DNA of 54,582 nucleotides, taken from assembly GCA_009839505.1 (NCBI GenBank), contig VXPO01000175.1, positions 1 through 54,582 on the forward strand, in the 5' to 3' direction. The stretch comes from Gammaproteobacteria bacterium (GTDB lineage Bacteria > Pseudomonadota > Gammaproteobacteria > Pseudomonadales > Azotimanducaceae). Position numbers and translations under genes: made by a program. The notes beneath the pieces are model-generated. The model was not told where the DNA came from. It saw only the letters and a list, made by a program, of their open reading frames with translations, and ran no database searches. Shown piece by piece: positions 8,426 through 17,956 of this stretch (its first letter is position 1; each line of letters begins with the position of its first letter).

Positions 8426-9358
8426 ATGGCAACACTCGTAGTGGCGGAGCACGACAACGCGGCCTTGCGGCCGGTGACCTTGAGTGTGGTCGCTGCCGCG
8501 CAGGCGATCGGCGCCGACTTCGACATCCTCGTCGCCGGCAGCGGTTGCGCCGTGGTCGCAGACGAGGCGGCGCGTATCGGCGGCACCGGCAAGGTCCTGC
8601 TGGCCGACGCGGGAGCCTACGAGAATGCCCTGGCGGAGAACCTGGCGACGCTCGTGGCCGAATTGGCCGACGGCTACGACCACATCCTCGCCGCACATAC
8701 GACCACCGGAAAGAATTTCCTGCCGCGGGTGGCGGCGCTTCTCGATACGCAGATGGTGTCCGACATCATCGGAGTCGACTCCCCCGATACGTTCAGGCGC
8801 CCGATCTATGCCGGCAACGCCATCGCTACCGTGAAGTCCAACGACGCAAAGCGGGTCGTTTCGGTCCGTGGGACGGGCTTCGATCCAGCGCCGGCCGACG
8901 GCGGTTCCGCTGGCGTCGAAGCGGTGGACGGCGAGCACGATGCGGGCCTCTCGGGTTTCGTTGGCGAGGAGATTGCCAAATCCGAACGGCCCGAACTGAC
9001 TTCCGCATCGATCGTGATTTCCGGAGGCCGGGGAATGCAGAGCGGGGACAACTTCACACTGCTCGAAGGCATCGCCGACAAGCTCGGTGCCGCCATCGGC
9101 GCCTCCCGAGCGGCGGTGGATGCCGGTTTCGTGCCGAACGACATGCAGGTCGGCCAGACCGGCAAGATCGTCGCCCCCGATCTCTACATCGCCGTCGGCA
9201 TTTCGGGTGCCATCCAGCACCTCGCGGGTATGAAGGACTCGAAGGTGATCGTGGCGATTAACAAGGACGAGGACGCACCCATCTTCCAGGTGGCCGACTA
9301 CGGCCTCGTCGCCGATCTCTTCCAAGCGTTGCCGGAACTCGAAGCCGCCCTCGGCTAG
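8426..9358 (+). CDS. etfA: Electron transfer flavoprotein alpha subunit
   Basis: The FAD-binding ETF subunit. The 310-residue protein has the C-terminal FAD domain with [36 protein letters not shown] and [16 protein letters not shown], all conserved in EtfA. The start at 8426 is preceded by AGAGGA. It pairs with EtfB; the complex delivers electrons to the ETF-QO encoded 1.3 kb upstream on the other strand. Confidence 0.95.
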   Translation: MATLVVAEHDNAALRPVTLSVVAAAQAIGADFDILVAGSGCAVVADEAARIGGTGKVLLADAGAYENALAENLATLVAELADGYDHILAAHTTTGKNFLPRVAALLDTQMVSDIIGVDSPDTFRRPIYAGNAIATVKSNDAKRVVSVRGTGFDPAPADGGSAGVEAVDGEHDAGLSGFVGEEIAKSERPELTSASIVISGGRGMQSGDNFTLLEGIADKLGAAIGASRAAVDAGFVPNDMQVGQTGKIVAPDLYIAVGISGAIQHLAGMKDSKVIVAINKDEDAPIFQVADYGLVADLFQALPELEAALG

Positions 9359-9369
9359 TCCTTCTTGGA

Positions 9370-9384
9370 CGCCGATCTTCGGCG
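9370..9384 (+). terminator. Weak hairpin after etfA
   Basis: CGCCGA and TCGGCG form a 6-bp stem with a 3-nt loop 11 bp after the etfA stop, in the gap to the convergent pyrB. There is no U-tract. Confidence 0.3.
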
Positions 9385-9492
9385 ATCATCGGGTCGTCTA
9401 AGGGGCGAGGCCGCCGAGCACCGAGCTGAGCCGTGGGTTCTGTGGCGTCCGACCGTTCCGTCCGCGGTGAGCGCTCGCGATCCTGGTTAGGC

Positions 9493-10530
9493 TCATGAAC
9501 GGGTTCCCAGGCCGGAGGGCGTGCGTCTGGCCGTGTACCAGGTGACCGGGCGCGCGTGGTCGTGGACTTGATCGACCACGTCGAGAATCATCGCAAACAA
9601 CGCCATGCGCACGACGACGCCGTTGTCCGTCTGTCGAAAGATCGCGAGGTTGGGATTGGCGTTCAGATCCTCGTCGAGTTCCTGCGCCTGGGCGCGGGAA
9701 TCCCGGGGGAGGGGATGCATGATGACCGTGTTCGGCTCGCAGTGCTCGGTGTAGATGGCTTCGTTGACCCGGAACAGTCCTCGGTAGCGATCCGCCTCCT
9801 CCGGACTCGCGAAACGTTCCTCCTGGGTCCGGGTGACGTAGAGGATGTCGACGTGGTGAATCCCGTCACCGAGATCGTGGTAGACGCCGGCTTCATGGCC
9901 GGCGTTCGACAACACCGAGACCACATCCGACGGTGCTTCCAGGCCCGGGGGTGAAACGAGATTGACCGAGATCCCTTCGAACAACGCCAGCAGCTTCAAC
10001 AGCGAATGCACGGCCCGGCCGAACTTGAGATCGCCGACCACGGCAATGCGCAATCCATCCATGGTGCGACCCCGGGCACGGATCTCCTGGCGAACCGTGT
10101 AGAGGTCGAGCAGCGCCTGGCTCGGATGCTCGTTGGCGCCGTCGCCGCCGTTGATGACGGGCACGCGCGACGCGGTGGCGAACTCGGCCACCGATCCCTC
10201 CTGCGGGTGGCGCATCACGATGACATCGCTGTAGCCCGACAGCACACGGGCCGTGTCGTGGAGCGATTCTCCCTTTGCCAGCGCGGACGACTTGACCTCC
10301 GTGGTCTCACGCACATCGCCGCCGAGCAGATTGAAGGCGCAACCGAAGGACACGCGCGTTCGCGTACTCGGCTCGAAAAACATGTTGGAGAGAATCGCGC
10401 CTTGAAGCACCCGGGTGATGCGCTCGCGGCGCGCGAAGGGCGCGAGGGCGTCTGCCACGGCGAACAGCCGATCGATGTCGCCACGCGCGAACTGATCTAC
10501 CGAGAGGATGTGGCTGCCGACAAAATCCAA
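9493..10530 (-). CDS. pyrB: Aspartate carbamoyltransferase
   Basis: Catalyses carbamoyl phosphate plus aspartate to carbamoyl aspartate, the committed step of pyrimidine synthesis. The carbamoyl-phosphate motif FFEPSTRTRVSF, SSALAKGESLHDTARV, MRHPQEGSV and NGGDGANEHPSQALLD are all present. The C-terminal extension after the catalytic core is longer than in the E. coli subunit. The frame stays open upstream to 10791, but that part runs antisense into gspE. I place the start at TTG 10530, giving a DFVGSHILSVDQF N-terminus with AAGGGGG 6 nt before it; ATG at 10590 is the alternative. No pyrI lies beside it. Divergent from gspE. Confidence 0.92.
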   Translation of the reverse strand: MDFVGSHILSVDQFARGDIDRLFAVADALAPFARRERITRVLQGAILSNMFFEPSTRTRVSFGCAFNLLGGDVRETTEVKSSALAKGESLHDTARVLSGYSDVIVMRHPQEGSVAEFATASRVPVINGGDGANEHPSQALLDLYTVRQEIRARGRTMDGLRIAVVGDLKFGRAVHSLLKLLALFEGISVNLVSPPGLEAPSDVVSVLSNAGHEAGVYHDLGDGIHHVDILYVTRTQEERFASPEEADRYRGLFRVNEAIYTEHCEPNTVIMHPLPRDSRAQAQELDEDLNANPNLAIFRQTDNGVVVRMALFAMILDVVDQVHDHARPVTWYTARRTPSGLGTRS

Positions 10531-10621
10531 GGTGCGCCCCCTTGGAAACCGAATTGTAACGGAAGGTTGGCGGCAGGGGACTGTTATCATCGCCGCATGG
10601 AAACAAGCAGGTCCTGGCGGC

Positions 10622-12133
10622 ATGGCTGACGAGCTCGGTCCGACACAGCCGGAGGGTCCGAGCCTGCCGTTCGCGTTCGCGCGACGTTTCGGTGTCGTGC
10701 TCGGTAACGGCGCCGGTCCGGATGGCCCGGTGACCGTGTCGTGCAAGGGCCAGCCGTCCCTGACGACGCTGGCGGAGGTCAAGCGGATCACCCAAAGGCC
10801 GCTGACCGTCGAGATCGTCCCGGAGGACGACTTCGAGCAACTCTTGACAGCGGCCTACGTGCGCGACGGGTCCGAAGCAAGGCAGATGGTCGCGGACCTG
10901 GGCGAGCACCCGGACCTGGCGAGCCTTGCCGACTCGGTGCCCGAGGCCGAGGGCGAGGACCTGCTCGCGCAGCGCAACGATGCGCCGATCGTTCAACTCA
11001 TTACGGCGGTTCTCGCCGAGGCCATCCGCAAGGGTGCATCGGACGTACACATCGAGACGTTCGAGAAGACGCTACAGGTGCGTTTCCGGATCGACGGCGT
11101 GATGCGCGAGGAGGTGCAGCCCAAGCGGGTGCTGGCCCCGCTGCTGGTGTCGCGAGTGAAGGTCATGGCCAAGCTGGACATCGCCGAGAAGCGGATTCCG
11201 CAGGATGGTCGCATCACCCTCAAGATCGGCGGGCGTGAAGTGGATGTCAGGGTCTCGACGCTTCCCACCGCCAATGGCGAACGCGTGGTTCTGAGACTTC
11301 TCGACAAGCAGACGGCCGCACTGCAGCTCCCCAACCTCGGCATGGACGATGCCACCTTGGCGCGCGTTCGGCGGGTCGTCAGCGAACCCCACGGCATCTT
11401 CCTGGTGACAGGTCCGACCGGTCACGGAAAGACCACGACCCTCTACGCCGCCATGGCCGAGTTGAACCAGGCGTCCATCAACATCCTGACCATCGAGAAT
11501 CCCATCGAGTACAGCATTCCGGGAATCGGCCAAACCCAAGTGAACGAAAAGGCGGATATGACCTTTGCGCGCGGTCTACGAGCCATCCTGCGCCAGGATC
11601 CCGATGTGGTGATGGTCGGTGAGATCCGCGACCTCGAAACCGCCCAGACCGCGGTGCACGCCAGCCTCACGGGGCACTTGGTAATGTCCACCGTGCACAC
11701 CAATACCGCCGTGGGAGCCGTGACGCGACTGGTCGACATCGGCGTCGAGCCGTTCCTGATCGCGTCCAGCGTCGTCGGCATACTCGCACAGCGCCTGGTT
11801 CGGGTGCTGTGCCCGGTCTGCAAGAGTGCCGCGGAACCCGATGCCCTGGAACGGTTCTTCCTCGGCGATCGCGCGGAGGCTACGACGGTCTACCGCCCGA
11901 CGGGCTGCGATGCATGCGCCGGAACGGGTTTCAAAGGACGAACCGGCATCTACGAACTAGTGACGATGGACGATCATTCGCGAACACTGATCCACGACCA
12001 GGCTTCGGAACAGGTGCTTACCGACTACGTGCGCAAGGAATGTCCGAGCATCTCCGAGGACGGCCGCAACAAGGTCCTTCTTGGCGTGACTTCCGTCAAC
12101 GAGGTCATGCGCGCGGTCAGTCTGACGGATTGA
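10622..12133 (+). CDS. gspE: Type II secretion ATPase GspE
   Basis: The cytoplasmic hexameric ATPase that powers pseudopilus assembly in type II secretion. The 503-residue protein has an N1E-like region, Walker A GPTGHGKT at 264-271, the Asp box LTIENPIEY, Walker B LRQDPDVVMVGEIRD near 323-337, a His box (SLTGHLVMSTVHTN), and the zinc tetracysteine module C397, C400, C429, C432. His replaces the usual Ser in the P-loop (GHGK rather than GSGK), which leaves the essential Gly-Lys-Thr intact. The start is ATG 10622; a longer in-frame ORF from 10508 overlaps pyrB and looks non-coding. First gene of a gspE-M run. Confidence 0.95.
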   Translation: MADELGPTQPEGPSLPFAFARRFGVVLGNGAGPDGPVTVSCKGQPSLTTLAEVKRITQRPLTVEIVPEDDFEQLLTAAYVRDGSEARQMVADLGEHPDLASLADSVPEAEGEDLLAQRNDAPIVQLITAVLAEAIRKGASDVHIETFEKTLQVRFRIDGVMREEVQPKRVLAPLLVSRVKVMAKLDIAEKRIPQDGRITLKIGGREVDVRVSTLPTANGERVVLRLLDKQTAALQLPNLGMDDATLARVRRVVSEPHGIFLVTGPTGHGKTTTLYAAMAELNQASINILTIENPIEYSIPGIGQTQVNEKADMTFARGLRAILRQDPDVVMVGEIRDLETAQTAVHASLTGHLVMSTVHTNTAVGAVTRLVDIGVEPFLIASSVVGILAQRLVRVLCPVCKSAAEPDALERFFLGDRAEATTVYRPTGCDACAGTGFKGRTGIYELVTMDDHSRTLIHDQASEQVLTDYVRKECPSISEDGRNKVLLGVTSVNEVMRAVSLTD

Positions 12134-12157
12134 CGGCGAGAGCCGAGACACGCGCCA

Positions 12158-13393
12158 ATGGCAGCGTTCGAATACACGGCCATCGATGTCCGCGGCCGTC
12201 AGAAGAAAGGCATCGAGGAAGGCGACAGCCCGCGCCACGTTCGGCAGACCTTGCGCGACCGGGGCCTTGCGCCCATGTCGGTCGCACCGGCGGCCACACT
12301 TGATGGGAACACCAACGTCGGACCCCGACGAACGCGTCGTCGTTTCCGCCTGCGTCGCACGTTGCCGCCCTTGGAACTGGCGCTGTTCACAAGACAGTTG
12401 GCCACCCTTGTCGCGGCGGGTCTGCCGGTGGAGGAATCGCTCCATACGATCGCCCGGCAGTCCACCAAGCGACATGTGTCGGCGCTCGTCATGAACGTCC
12501 GCGCCCAGGTGCTCGAGGGCCGGTCCTTGGCCGCGGCGCTCGGCGAATACTCGAACGTGTTCGCTCCGATGTACCGGTCCACGGTGGCTGCGGGCGAGCA
12601 GTCGGGCTATCTCCACGCGGTGCTCGACAATCTGGCGGACTACGCCGAGCGGCGCTACGAGTCCGTACGCAACATCCAGATGGCGCTGTTCTATCCTGTG
12701 TTGTTGTTCTTCGTATCCCTCGCCATCGTGACGGGCCTCATGGTTTACGTCGTGCCCAACATCGTCCAGGTGTTCGAGACCACCGGCAATGAACTCCCGG
12801 TCCTCACCGCCGGTCTGATCGACTTTAGCAATTTCCTGCAGTCGTACTATTGGCTGATCGGAGGTGTCGTGGTCGCTGCGCTGCTGTTCGCGAGATGGCT
12901 GTTCGCGCGCCCCGATTTCCGCCTGGCATGGGACCGGCGCAAACTGTCGATGCCGCTCGTCGGGCGAATCGGTCGGGGTGGCAATGCGGGCCGTTACGCC
13001 AGCACGCTGGCGATTCTGACCTCCAGCGGCGTGCCACTCGTGGACGCCATGCGCATTGCCACGGAGGTGGTCACCAACACCTGGTTGAAGCGACGGCTCA
13101 CGGATGCCGTCGAGAGGGTCAGCGAGGGCACCAGCCTGCGGGCGGCCCTTGAGGAGGCAGGCCATCTTCCGCCCATGTTCCTGCACATGGTCGGCAGCGG
13201 TGAGGCGAGCGGCGAACTCGATTCGATGCTGTCCAAGGTGGCCGACTATCAGCAACAGGAGTTGACGCGGACGGTCACCACCTTGGTGCAGTTGTTCCAG
13301 CCGCTGATGATCCTGTTCATGGCGGGCCTGATTCTGATGATCGTGCTCGCGATTCTCGTGCCCATACTCAGCATGAACCAACTGCTAACATAG
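12158..13393 (+). CDS. gspF: Type II secretion inner-membrane platform protein GspF
   Basis: A polytopic inner-membrane protein that links the GspE ATPase to the growing pseudopilus. The 411-residue protein begins MAAFEYTAIDVRGRQKKG, typical of GspF/PilC, followed by two homologous cytoplasmic domains (ELALFTRQLATLVAAGLPVEE, and RYASTLAILTSSGVPLVDAM). Hydrophobic segments lie near residues 175-200 and 222-248, with a C-terminal one (LMILFMAGLILMIVLAILVP). It starts 24 bp after gspE. Confidence 0.95.
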   Translation: MAAFEYTAIDVRGRQKKGIEEGDSPRHVRQTLRDRGLAPMSVAPAATLDGNTNVGPRRTRRRFRLRRTLPPLELALFTRQLATLVAAGLPVEESLHTIARQSTKRHVSALVMNVRAQVLEGRSLAAALGEYSNVFAPMYRSTVAAGEQSGYLHAVLDNLADYAERRYESVRNIQMALFYPVLLFFVSLAIVTGLMVYVVPNIVQVFETTGNELPVLTAGLIDFSNFLQSYYWLIGGVVVAALLFARWLFARPDFRLAWDRRKLSMPLVGRIGRGGNAGRYASTLAILTSSGVPLVDAMRIATEVVTNTWLKRRLTDAVERVSEGTSLRAALEEAGHLPPMFLHMVGSGEASGELDSMLSKVADYQQQELTRTVTTLVQLFQPLMILFMAGLILMIVLAILVPILSMNQLLT

Positions 13394-13422
13394 GCTCGCT
13401 CGCACACCGGGAGGTATCGACT

Positions 13423-13905
13423 GTGAGCAACTACATGGAATCCCCAACCACGATTCCGCCTGTCCGGCTTCGATGGAATGCCTGTCAGCGGGGAGCGCGC
13501 CGGCGAGGCATGACGCTGATCGAGATCATGATCGTGGTCGCGATCATCGGCATCCTGCTAGCTGTCGTGGTTCCACCGCTTTTCGGAAGCGAGCAGGAGG
13601 CGAAGCAGACGCTCCAGAAGACGGCGCTGCGTAGTGTCGCCAATGGCTTGGAGATGTACCGGCTGAACAACAACCACTATCCGTCCACCGACCAGGGACT
13701 CGAAGCGTTGGTCACCCGTCCCTCGGGATTTCCGGAGCCGAAGAACTGGCGGCCGGTGTTGCGCCAGTCCCAGCTTCTCGACGTCTGGGGCAACGAGTAC
13801 GTCTACATCAGCGACGGCCCGAGTTTCGAATTGATTTCCCTCGGCGCCGACGGCGAGGAAGGCGGAGAGGCCTTCGAGGCCGATATCACCTACGCCGAGC
13901 TGTAG
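13423..13905 (+). CDS. gspG: Major pseudopilin GspG
   Basis: The major pseudopilin of the type II secretion pseudopilus. The prepilin peptidase site is RRG-MTLIEIMIVVAI, with cleavage after G29 and glutamate at position +5 (E34); the +1 residue is Met instead of the usual Phe. The C-terminal half has the GspG calcium-loop region (YPSTDQGLEALVTRP, then DVWGNEYVYIS and SLGADGEEGG). The 29-residue leader is long. The GTG start at 13423 follows GAGGT at good spacing; ATG 13435 is also possible. Confidence 0.95.
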   Translation: MSNYMESPTTIPPVRLRWNACQRGARRRGMTLIEIMIVVAIIGILLAVVVPPLFGSEQEAKQTLQKTALRSVANGLEMYRLNNNHYPSTDQGLEALVTRPSGFPEPKNWRPVLRQSQLLDVWGNEYVYISDGPSFELISLGADGEEGGEAFEADITYAEL

Positions 13906-13915
13906 CGAGGGCGGG

Positions 13916-14512
13916 ATGAGGCGCGCCATCGCCGCCGGCAGTGGCGGATTCACGCTGATCGAGCTGTTGCTGGTGATTGCCATAATCGGAATCCTGGTGG
14001 GCGTGATCACCGTGGTCGGGTCGTTTGACACGGGTCGACAGAAAGCCGTGCAGAACGAAGCGGAGCGACTCGCGCTCGCCGTCGAACTGGCACGCACCGA
14101 GGCCCTGTACCGAAACGAGGTGTGGGGCCTTGCCGTGGATCGTCACGGCTACCGCTTCCAGCGTTTGGAGGACGCCGACGGATCATGGACCGACGTGCAG
14201 CGCCCGCCGTTCTCAAGTCGAGTCTCCGAGGACGACATCGCGTTCTCTGTGGCGACGACGTTCAAGCCGGAAACCGGTCCTCCCCAGCCAGGTGTAGTGG
14301 TCCCCAGGGAGACGGGGACCGAGCGAGGGGGTGAACTGCCGGCGGTCCTTATCCATCCGGGCGGAGAGATCACCCCGTTCGAGATCACCGTTTCAGGAGC
14401 CGAACACCTGCGCGAGTGGGTAGCCAAGACCGACGGGATCCAGCGTACGCGCGCCGGGGCGCTGGGAGAACTGGACAATGCCGAGACCCGGGATTGGCTT
14501 GATGCGGGTTAG
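13916..14512 (+). CDS. gspH: Minor pseudopilin GspH
   Basis: A minor pseudopilin with a short leader and cleavage between G11 and F12 (GGFTLIELLLVIAIIG), E16 at +5, and a hydrophobic helix followed by a soluble domain of about 150 residues. It starts 10 bp after gspG. LAVELARTEALYRNEVWGL is the usual GspH helix, and the position between gspG and gspI supports the name. Confidence 0.9.
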   Translation: MRRAIAAGSGGFTLIELLLVIAIIGILVGVITVVGSFDTGRQKAVQNEAERLALAVELARTEALYRNEVWGLAVDRHGYRFQRLEDADGSWTDVQRPPFSSRVSEDDIAFSVATTFKPETGPPQPGVVVPRETGTERGGELPAVLIHPGGEITPFEITVSGAEHLREWVAKTDGIQRTRAGALGELDNAETRDWLDAG

Positions 14513-14576
14513 ACCGCCTCGAAAACACATGAAGAACCAGCCGGTTGTGAGAATGCCATGAGCGACGTGGTGAGAT

Positions 14577-14969
14577 ATGCGGGCTAGGCCTGCCTCGCGC
14601 GGGTTCACCCTGCTGGAACTCCTGGTGGCGTTGGCCGTGCTGGCGTTGGTGTCGATGGCGGTCTTCACCCAGGGCGGCAATACCGCTCGGCAACTCCACG
14701 AAATGGAAGTGCGCACGTTCGCCCGTTGGGTTGCGGAGAACGAAGTGGCGAAACTGCACTTGGCGCGTCTGGTGGAACAGGATCCGATCCGCGCTGGAGT
14801 GAGCAGGGATCTCGTCACCTACGGCGAGCGTGCTTGGCGGGTGGTCACCGAAACCGAGTCTACCGAGTACCCCAGACTGCATCGGGTGGAAGTCACGGTG
14901 TTCGCCCTCGAAGACGGCAACGAAGTGGGCCCGGTCGACACCTTGACCGCCTTCCTGGGTGAACAGTGA
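14577..14969 (+). CDS. gspI: Minor pseudopilin GspI
   Basis: A minor pseudopilin of 130 residues: cleavage after G9 (SRGFTLLELLVALAVLAL) and E14 at +5, followed by the GspI stretch WVAENEVAKL. Its TGA overlaps the gspJ ATG (TGATG), indicating translational coupling. In characterised systems GspI, J and K form the complex capping the pseudopilus tip. Confidence 0.92.
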   Translation: MRARPASRGFTLLELLVALAVLALVSMAVFTQGGNTARQLHEMEVRTFARWVAENEVAKLHLARLVEQDPIRAGVSRDLVTYGERAWRVVTETESTEYPRLHRVEVTVFALEDGNEVGPVDTLTAFLGEQ

Positions 14970-15748
14970 TGGGCCGCTCACGAGGCGCACGGCCGCGTCC
15001 AGCCCGGTCGCCTTCGAGGCGGGGCGGAAGTCGTCTCCACGGCCGCGTCGGGGGATTCACGCTGGTGGAGATTCTCACGGCCCTCGCGATCTTCGGCGTG
15101 ATCGGCGTGCTCGCCACCCGGATTGTCGCCGGAATGATCGAACTCGGTGGTGCCACGCGGGAGCACGCCGAGGGGCTGGCCGACCTGCAACGGGCCATGG
15201 GAATAATCGAACGCGACATCGAGCAATTCACGGATCGTCCGATCCGCGACGAGCTAGGCGATCCGCTGCCGGGGGTGATCGTGACCGGTGTAAGTCTGCT
15301 TGAACTGACGCGCATGGGCTGGCAGAACCCGTTGCGAGCGCCGCGCTCGGAGTTGCAGCGCGTCGCCTACGTTCTGCGCGACGACAAGCTCGTGCGCCTG
15401 TATTGGGCGGTGCTGGATCGGGCGCCCGACACCCGGCCCGTGGCGCAGCTTCTTCTGGACGGGGTCGCCGATGCACGCTTTGCCGTGTTCGACGAGTTCG
15501 GCGAGAAGCACGGACACTGGCCGCTGCCGCCGGATTCCGAAGATACCGATGAGCTCCGTCTAGCAGCCGTGGAGATGCATCTGCAACTGGAGTCCCATGG
15601 CCTGATGCACCGCCTGTGGATGCTGCCCGAGGGAACCGAGCACGTCTATCAGGCAGAACGACCGGAATCGGGCGAGGAGGGTCGCGGTTCGCGCCAGGAC
15701 TCCGCTGGCCGCGACGGGCGAACCGCGCGACGTGGGGGTGGACGGTGA
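14969..15748 (+). CDS. gspJ: Minor pseudopilin GspJ
   Basis: A minor pseudopilin of 259 residues from ATG 14969. The leader is unusually long and arginine-rich (29 residues) before GGFTLVEILTALAIFG; cleavage is after G29 with E34 at +5. LADLQRAMGIIERDIEQF and the later VAYVLRDDKLVRLYW fit GspJ. It overlaps gspI at its start and gspK at its end by TGATG junctions. The C-terminal tail is also arginine- and glycine-rich. Confidence 0.9.
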   Translation: MGRSRGARPRPARSPSRRGGSRLHGRVGGFTLVEILTALAIFGVIGVLATRIVAGMIELGGATREHAEGLADLQRAMGIIERDIEQFTDRPIRDELGDPLPGVIVTGVSLLELTRMGWQNPLRAPRSELQRVAYVLRDDKLVRLYWAVLDRAPDTRPVAQLLLDGVADARFAVFDEFGEKHGHWPLPPDSEDTDELRLAAVEMHLQLESHGLMHRLWMLPEGTEHVYQAERPESGEEGRGSRQDSAGRDGRTARRGGGR

Positions 15749-16707
15749 TGCGCACGAGGCGGGACGAGTCCCGAGGGGTGGCCCTGGTCAGCGTTCTGCT
15801 GATCGTCGTCATCGTGACCGTGCTCGCCTTCGAAATCGCGAACCGGCACGCCTTCAGCCTGGCCATGAGCCGACAGACGCTGGACGGCTCACAGGCGCGA
15901 CACTATGCCTTGGGCGGCGAACTGTATGCGCGGTTGCTGCTGCAAGAGGACTGGCTCGACGAGAATACGCGAACCAAGGACACCTTCGAGGAGTCCTGGG
16001 CGATGCCCGAGGAGAGCTTCGAGATCGACGAGGGCAGCGTCGAGATGCGCATCGTCGATCTCAACTCGCGCTTCAACCTGAACGCGGTCACCGGCAGCGA
16101 GGCTGCGCCAAGCATGCGTCACTTCAACCGTCTGCTCACGCATCTCGGCTTGGATCCGAACGTCGTCGACGCATGGCGCGACTGGATCGACGCCGACGGG
16201 GATGTGACCGGCGCCGGCGCCGAGGATGCGGACTACCTCCTTGACGAGCCGCCCCGCGTGACAGCTAACCAACCAGCGCGCGACGTCTCCGAGTTCCTCG
16301 TGCCGGTACGTCTTGAACCCGAGGAGTTCGCACTGATTCGGCCCCTCGTCACCGTGCTGCCGACATCCGCGCTAAAGATCAACGTCAACACTGCGAACGG
16401 TGCCGTCTTGGGAACCGCGGCGCCGAACTTTCCGCCGGCCGAGGCGGAACTCTTTGCCGGCGAACGACGGGACTTCGACCGGGTCGAGGATGTTGTCGCA
16501 CTGCACGCGCCTTTGGCGGCGAGCATTTCCGCGTTGTCGGTCACCAGCGAGTACTTCCGGGTTCAGGTACGCGTCAATCTCCGCGACTCCCGCGTGGAAT
16601 TGACGTCCCTACTGCATCGAGATGCCGCGAGTGGTGAAGTCACCGTGTTGTCGCGGAACTTCGGCACTCGTTTCGAACCTGCCGACGACGAGGAGGAGTC
16701 CGTCTGA
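15748..16707 (+). CDS. gspK: Minor pseudopilin GspK
   Basis: The largest minor pseudopilin, at the pseudopilus tip; 319 residues. The leader ends SRG-VALVSVLLIVVIVTVLAF, with no glutamate at +5, which is normal for GspK. Family segments include IVDLNSRFNLNAV, DPNVVDAWRDWIDADGD and KINVNTAN (helix-hairpin-helix-like). The start at 15748 overlaps the gspJ stop; a longer open frame from 15616 lies inside gspJ and is rejected. Confidence 0.93.
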   Translation: MRTRRDESRGVALVSVLLIVVIVTVLAFEIANRHAFSLAMSRQTLDGSQARHYALGGELYARLLLQEDWLDENTRTKDTFEESWAMPEESFEIDEGSVEMRIVDLNSRFNLNAVTGSEAAPSMRHFNRLLTHLGLDPNVVDAWRDWIDADGDVTGAGAEDADYLLDEPPRVTANQPARDVSEFLVPVRLEPEEFALIRPLVTVLPTSALKINVNTANGAVLGTAAPNFPPAEAELFAGERRDFDRVEDVVALHAPLAASISALSVTSEYFRVQVRVNLRDSRVELTSLLHRDAASGEVTVLSRNFGTRFEPADDEEESV

Positions 16708-17954
16708 TGGCCCGGCTGTTCCTGCGCTGTAGATCGGTGACGAACGAAAACCACCTGGATCCGGATGTTGATTGGCTCGTGCGCGGGGACGACGGAACGG
16801 ATGTCGAAGGACATGTGCCTCTGTCCGCCTTGGCGGAGGTTATCGAGACCCATGCCCGTTGGGCCGACGACCCTGACAACGTGGTCCTTTTCGTGCCGAC
16901 GGACGACGTTCTCGCGCTGACCTGCGAGGTTCCCGGTCGCAACACAAACCAGATTCGGCGGGCTGTTCCCTACGCCGTGGAGGAGTTCGTCGCGGACGAC
17001 ATAGACACCATGCACGTCGCCTGCGCGGAACTTCGGCGCGGCGAGCCGGTTCATGCCCTGATCGCGGCTCGTGAGAAGGTTCACGAATGGCTCTCGGATG
17101 TATCGGCAAGCGGAGCCGCGCCCGGCTACATGACGGCCGATGCCCTGGCACTCGCCAGTGCCGACGACAGCGTCGTTGCTCTCATCGATGGCGACCGGGT
17201 ATTGCTGCGAGCGGGTAGTCAGATCGCCAGCGTTGATCGACCGAACCTCGTCACCGCACTGGAGATGCTGCGCACGGGGCTCGGCGAGCAGGCTTCGCTC
17301 CACGTAGTCAACGGCAGGTTGTCGGACGCCGAGTTTCGCGGGAGTGGCTTCGCGGCCGACGAGGTCGCGCACGTCGGACTCGACCATTCGCTGCTAGGGT
17401 ATCTCGCGAGCGAGTTCGAGGCCGGGGAGGGCATCAACCTCCTGCAGGGCGACTTCGCCGTGCGGCGACGACCGCGGGGGGTATGGGCGCGATGGCGTCC
17501 GGTTGCAGCGGCGGCCGGCGTGTGGCTCGCCATCGGTCTCGGGTTCCTGTTCGCCCAGGGAATATGGGCGAACCACCAGGCCGGCAAGCTGCGCGGCCAG
17601 GCAGAGGCCCTCTACCGCGAGATCTACCAGGTCGAACGGGTCGTCGGCAATCCGGCGGACCGGATGCGGCGACAGCTCGGCCAGACCCCGTTGGCTGCAC
17701 CCGGGTTCCACGACCTGATGGGTCGCCTTGGCGTCGGGCTCGGGGAGATCGTCGGGCGTCACGAAGTGCGCAGGCTGCAGTATTCCGCCCGACGCGGTCT
17801 CGATGCCGAACTAGTGGTCGACGACGACGCGGTGCTGGAGAGGCTGGGCGCGGTTCTACGTGAACAGGGTCTGAATATGGAGGTGCTGTCCACGGACTCC
17901 GCCCAAGCCGGTGGCCGCATCGGCGCGCGCGTGCGGGTGACCCTCCCGGAGTAG
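16707..17954 (+). CDS. gspL: Type II secretion protein GspL
   Basis: A bitopic inner-membrane protein whose cytoplasmic actin-like domain recruits GspE and whose periplasmic ferredoxin-like domain pairs with GspM. The 415-residue protein has a cytoplasmic part to about residue 258, a transmembrane segment near 260-280 (VAAAAGVWLAIGLGFLFAQG), and a periplasmic C-terminus. PGRNTNQIRRAVPYAVEEFVADD is a recognisable GspL motif. It overlaps gspK (TGATG) and is followed by gspM after 2 bp. Confidence 0.92.
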   Translation: MARLFLRCRSVTNENHLDPDVDWLVRGDDGTDVEGHVPLSALAEVIETHARWADDPDNVVLFVPTDDVLALTCEVPGRNTNQIRRAVPYAVEEFVADDIDTMHVACAELRRGEPVHALIAAREKVHEWLSDVSASGAAPGYMTADALALASADDSVVALIDGDRVLLRAGSQIASVDRPNLVTALEMLRTGLGEQASLHVVNGRLSDAEFRGSGFAADEVAHVGLDHSLLGYLASEFEAGEGINLLQGDFAVRRRPRGVWARWRPVAAAAGVWLAIGLGFLFAQGIWANHQAGKLRGQAEALYREIYQVERVVGNPADRMRRQLGQTPLAAPGFHDLMGRLGVGLGEIVGRHEVRRLQYSARRGLDAELVVDDDAVLERLGAVLREQGLNMEVLSTDSAQAGGRIGARVRVTLPE

Positions 17955-17956
17955 TC

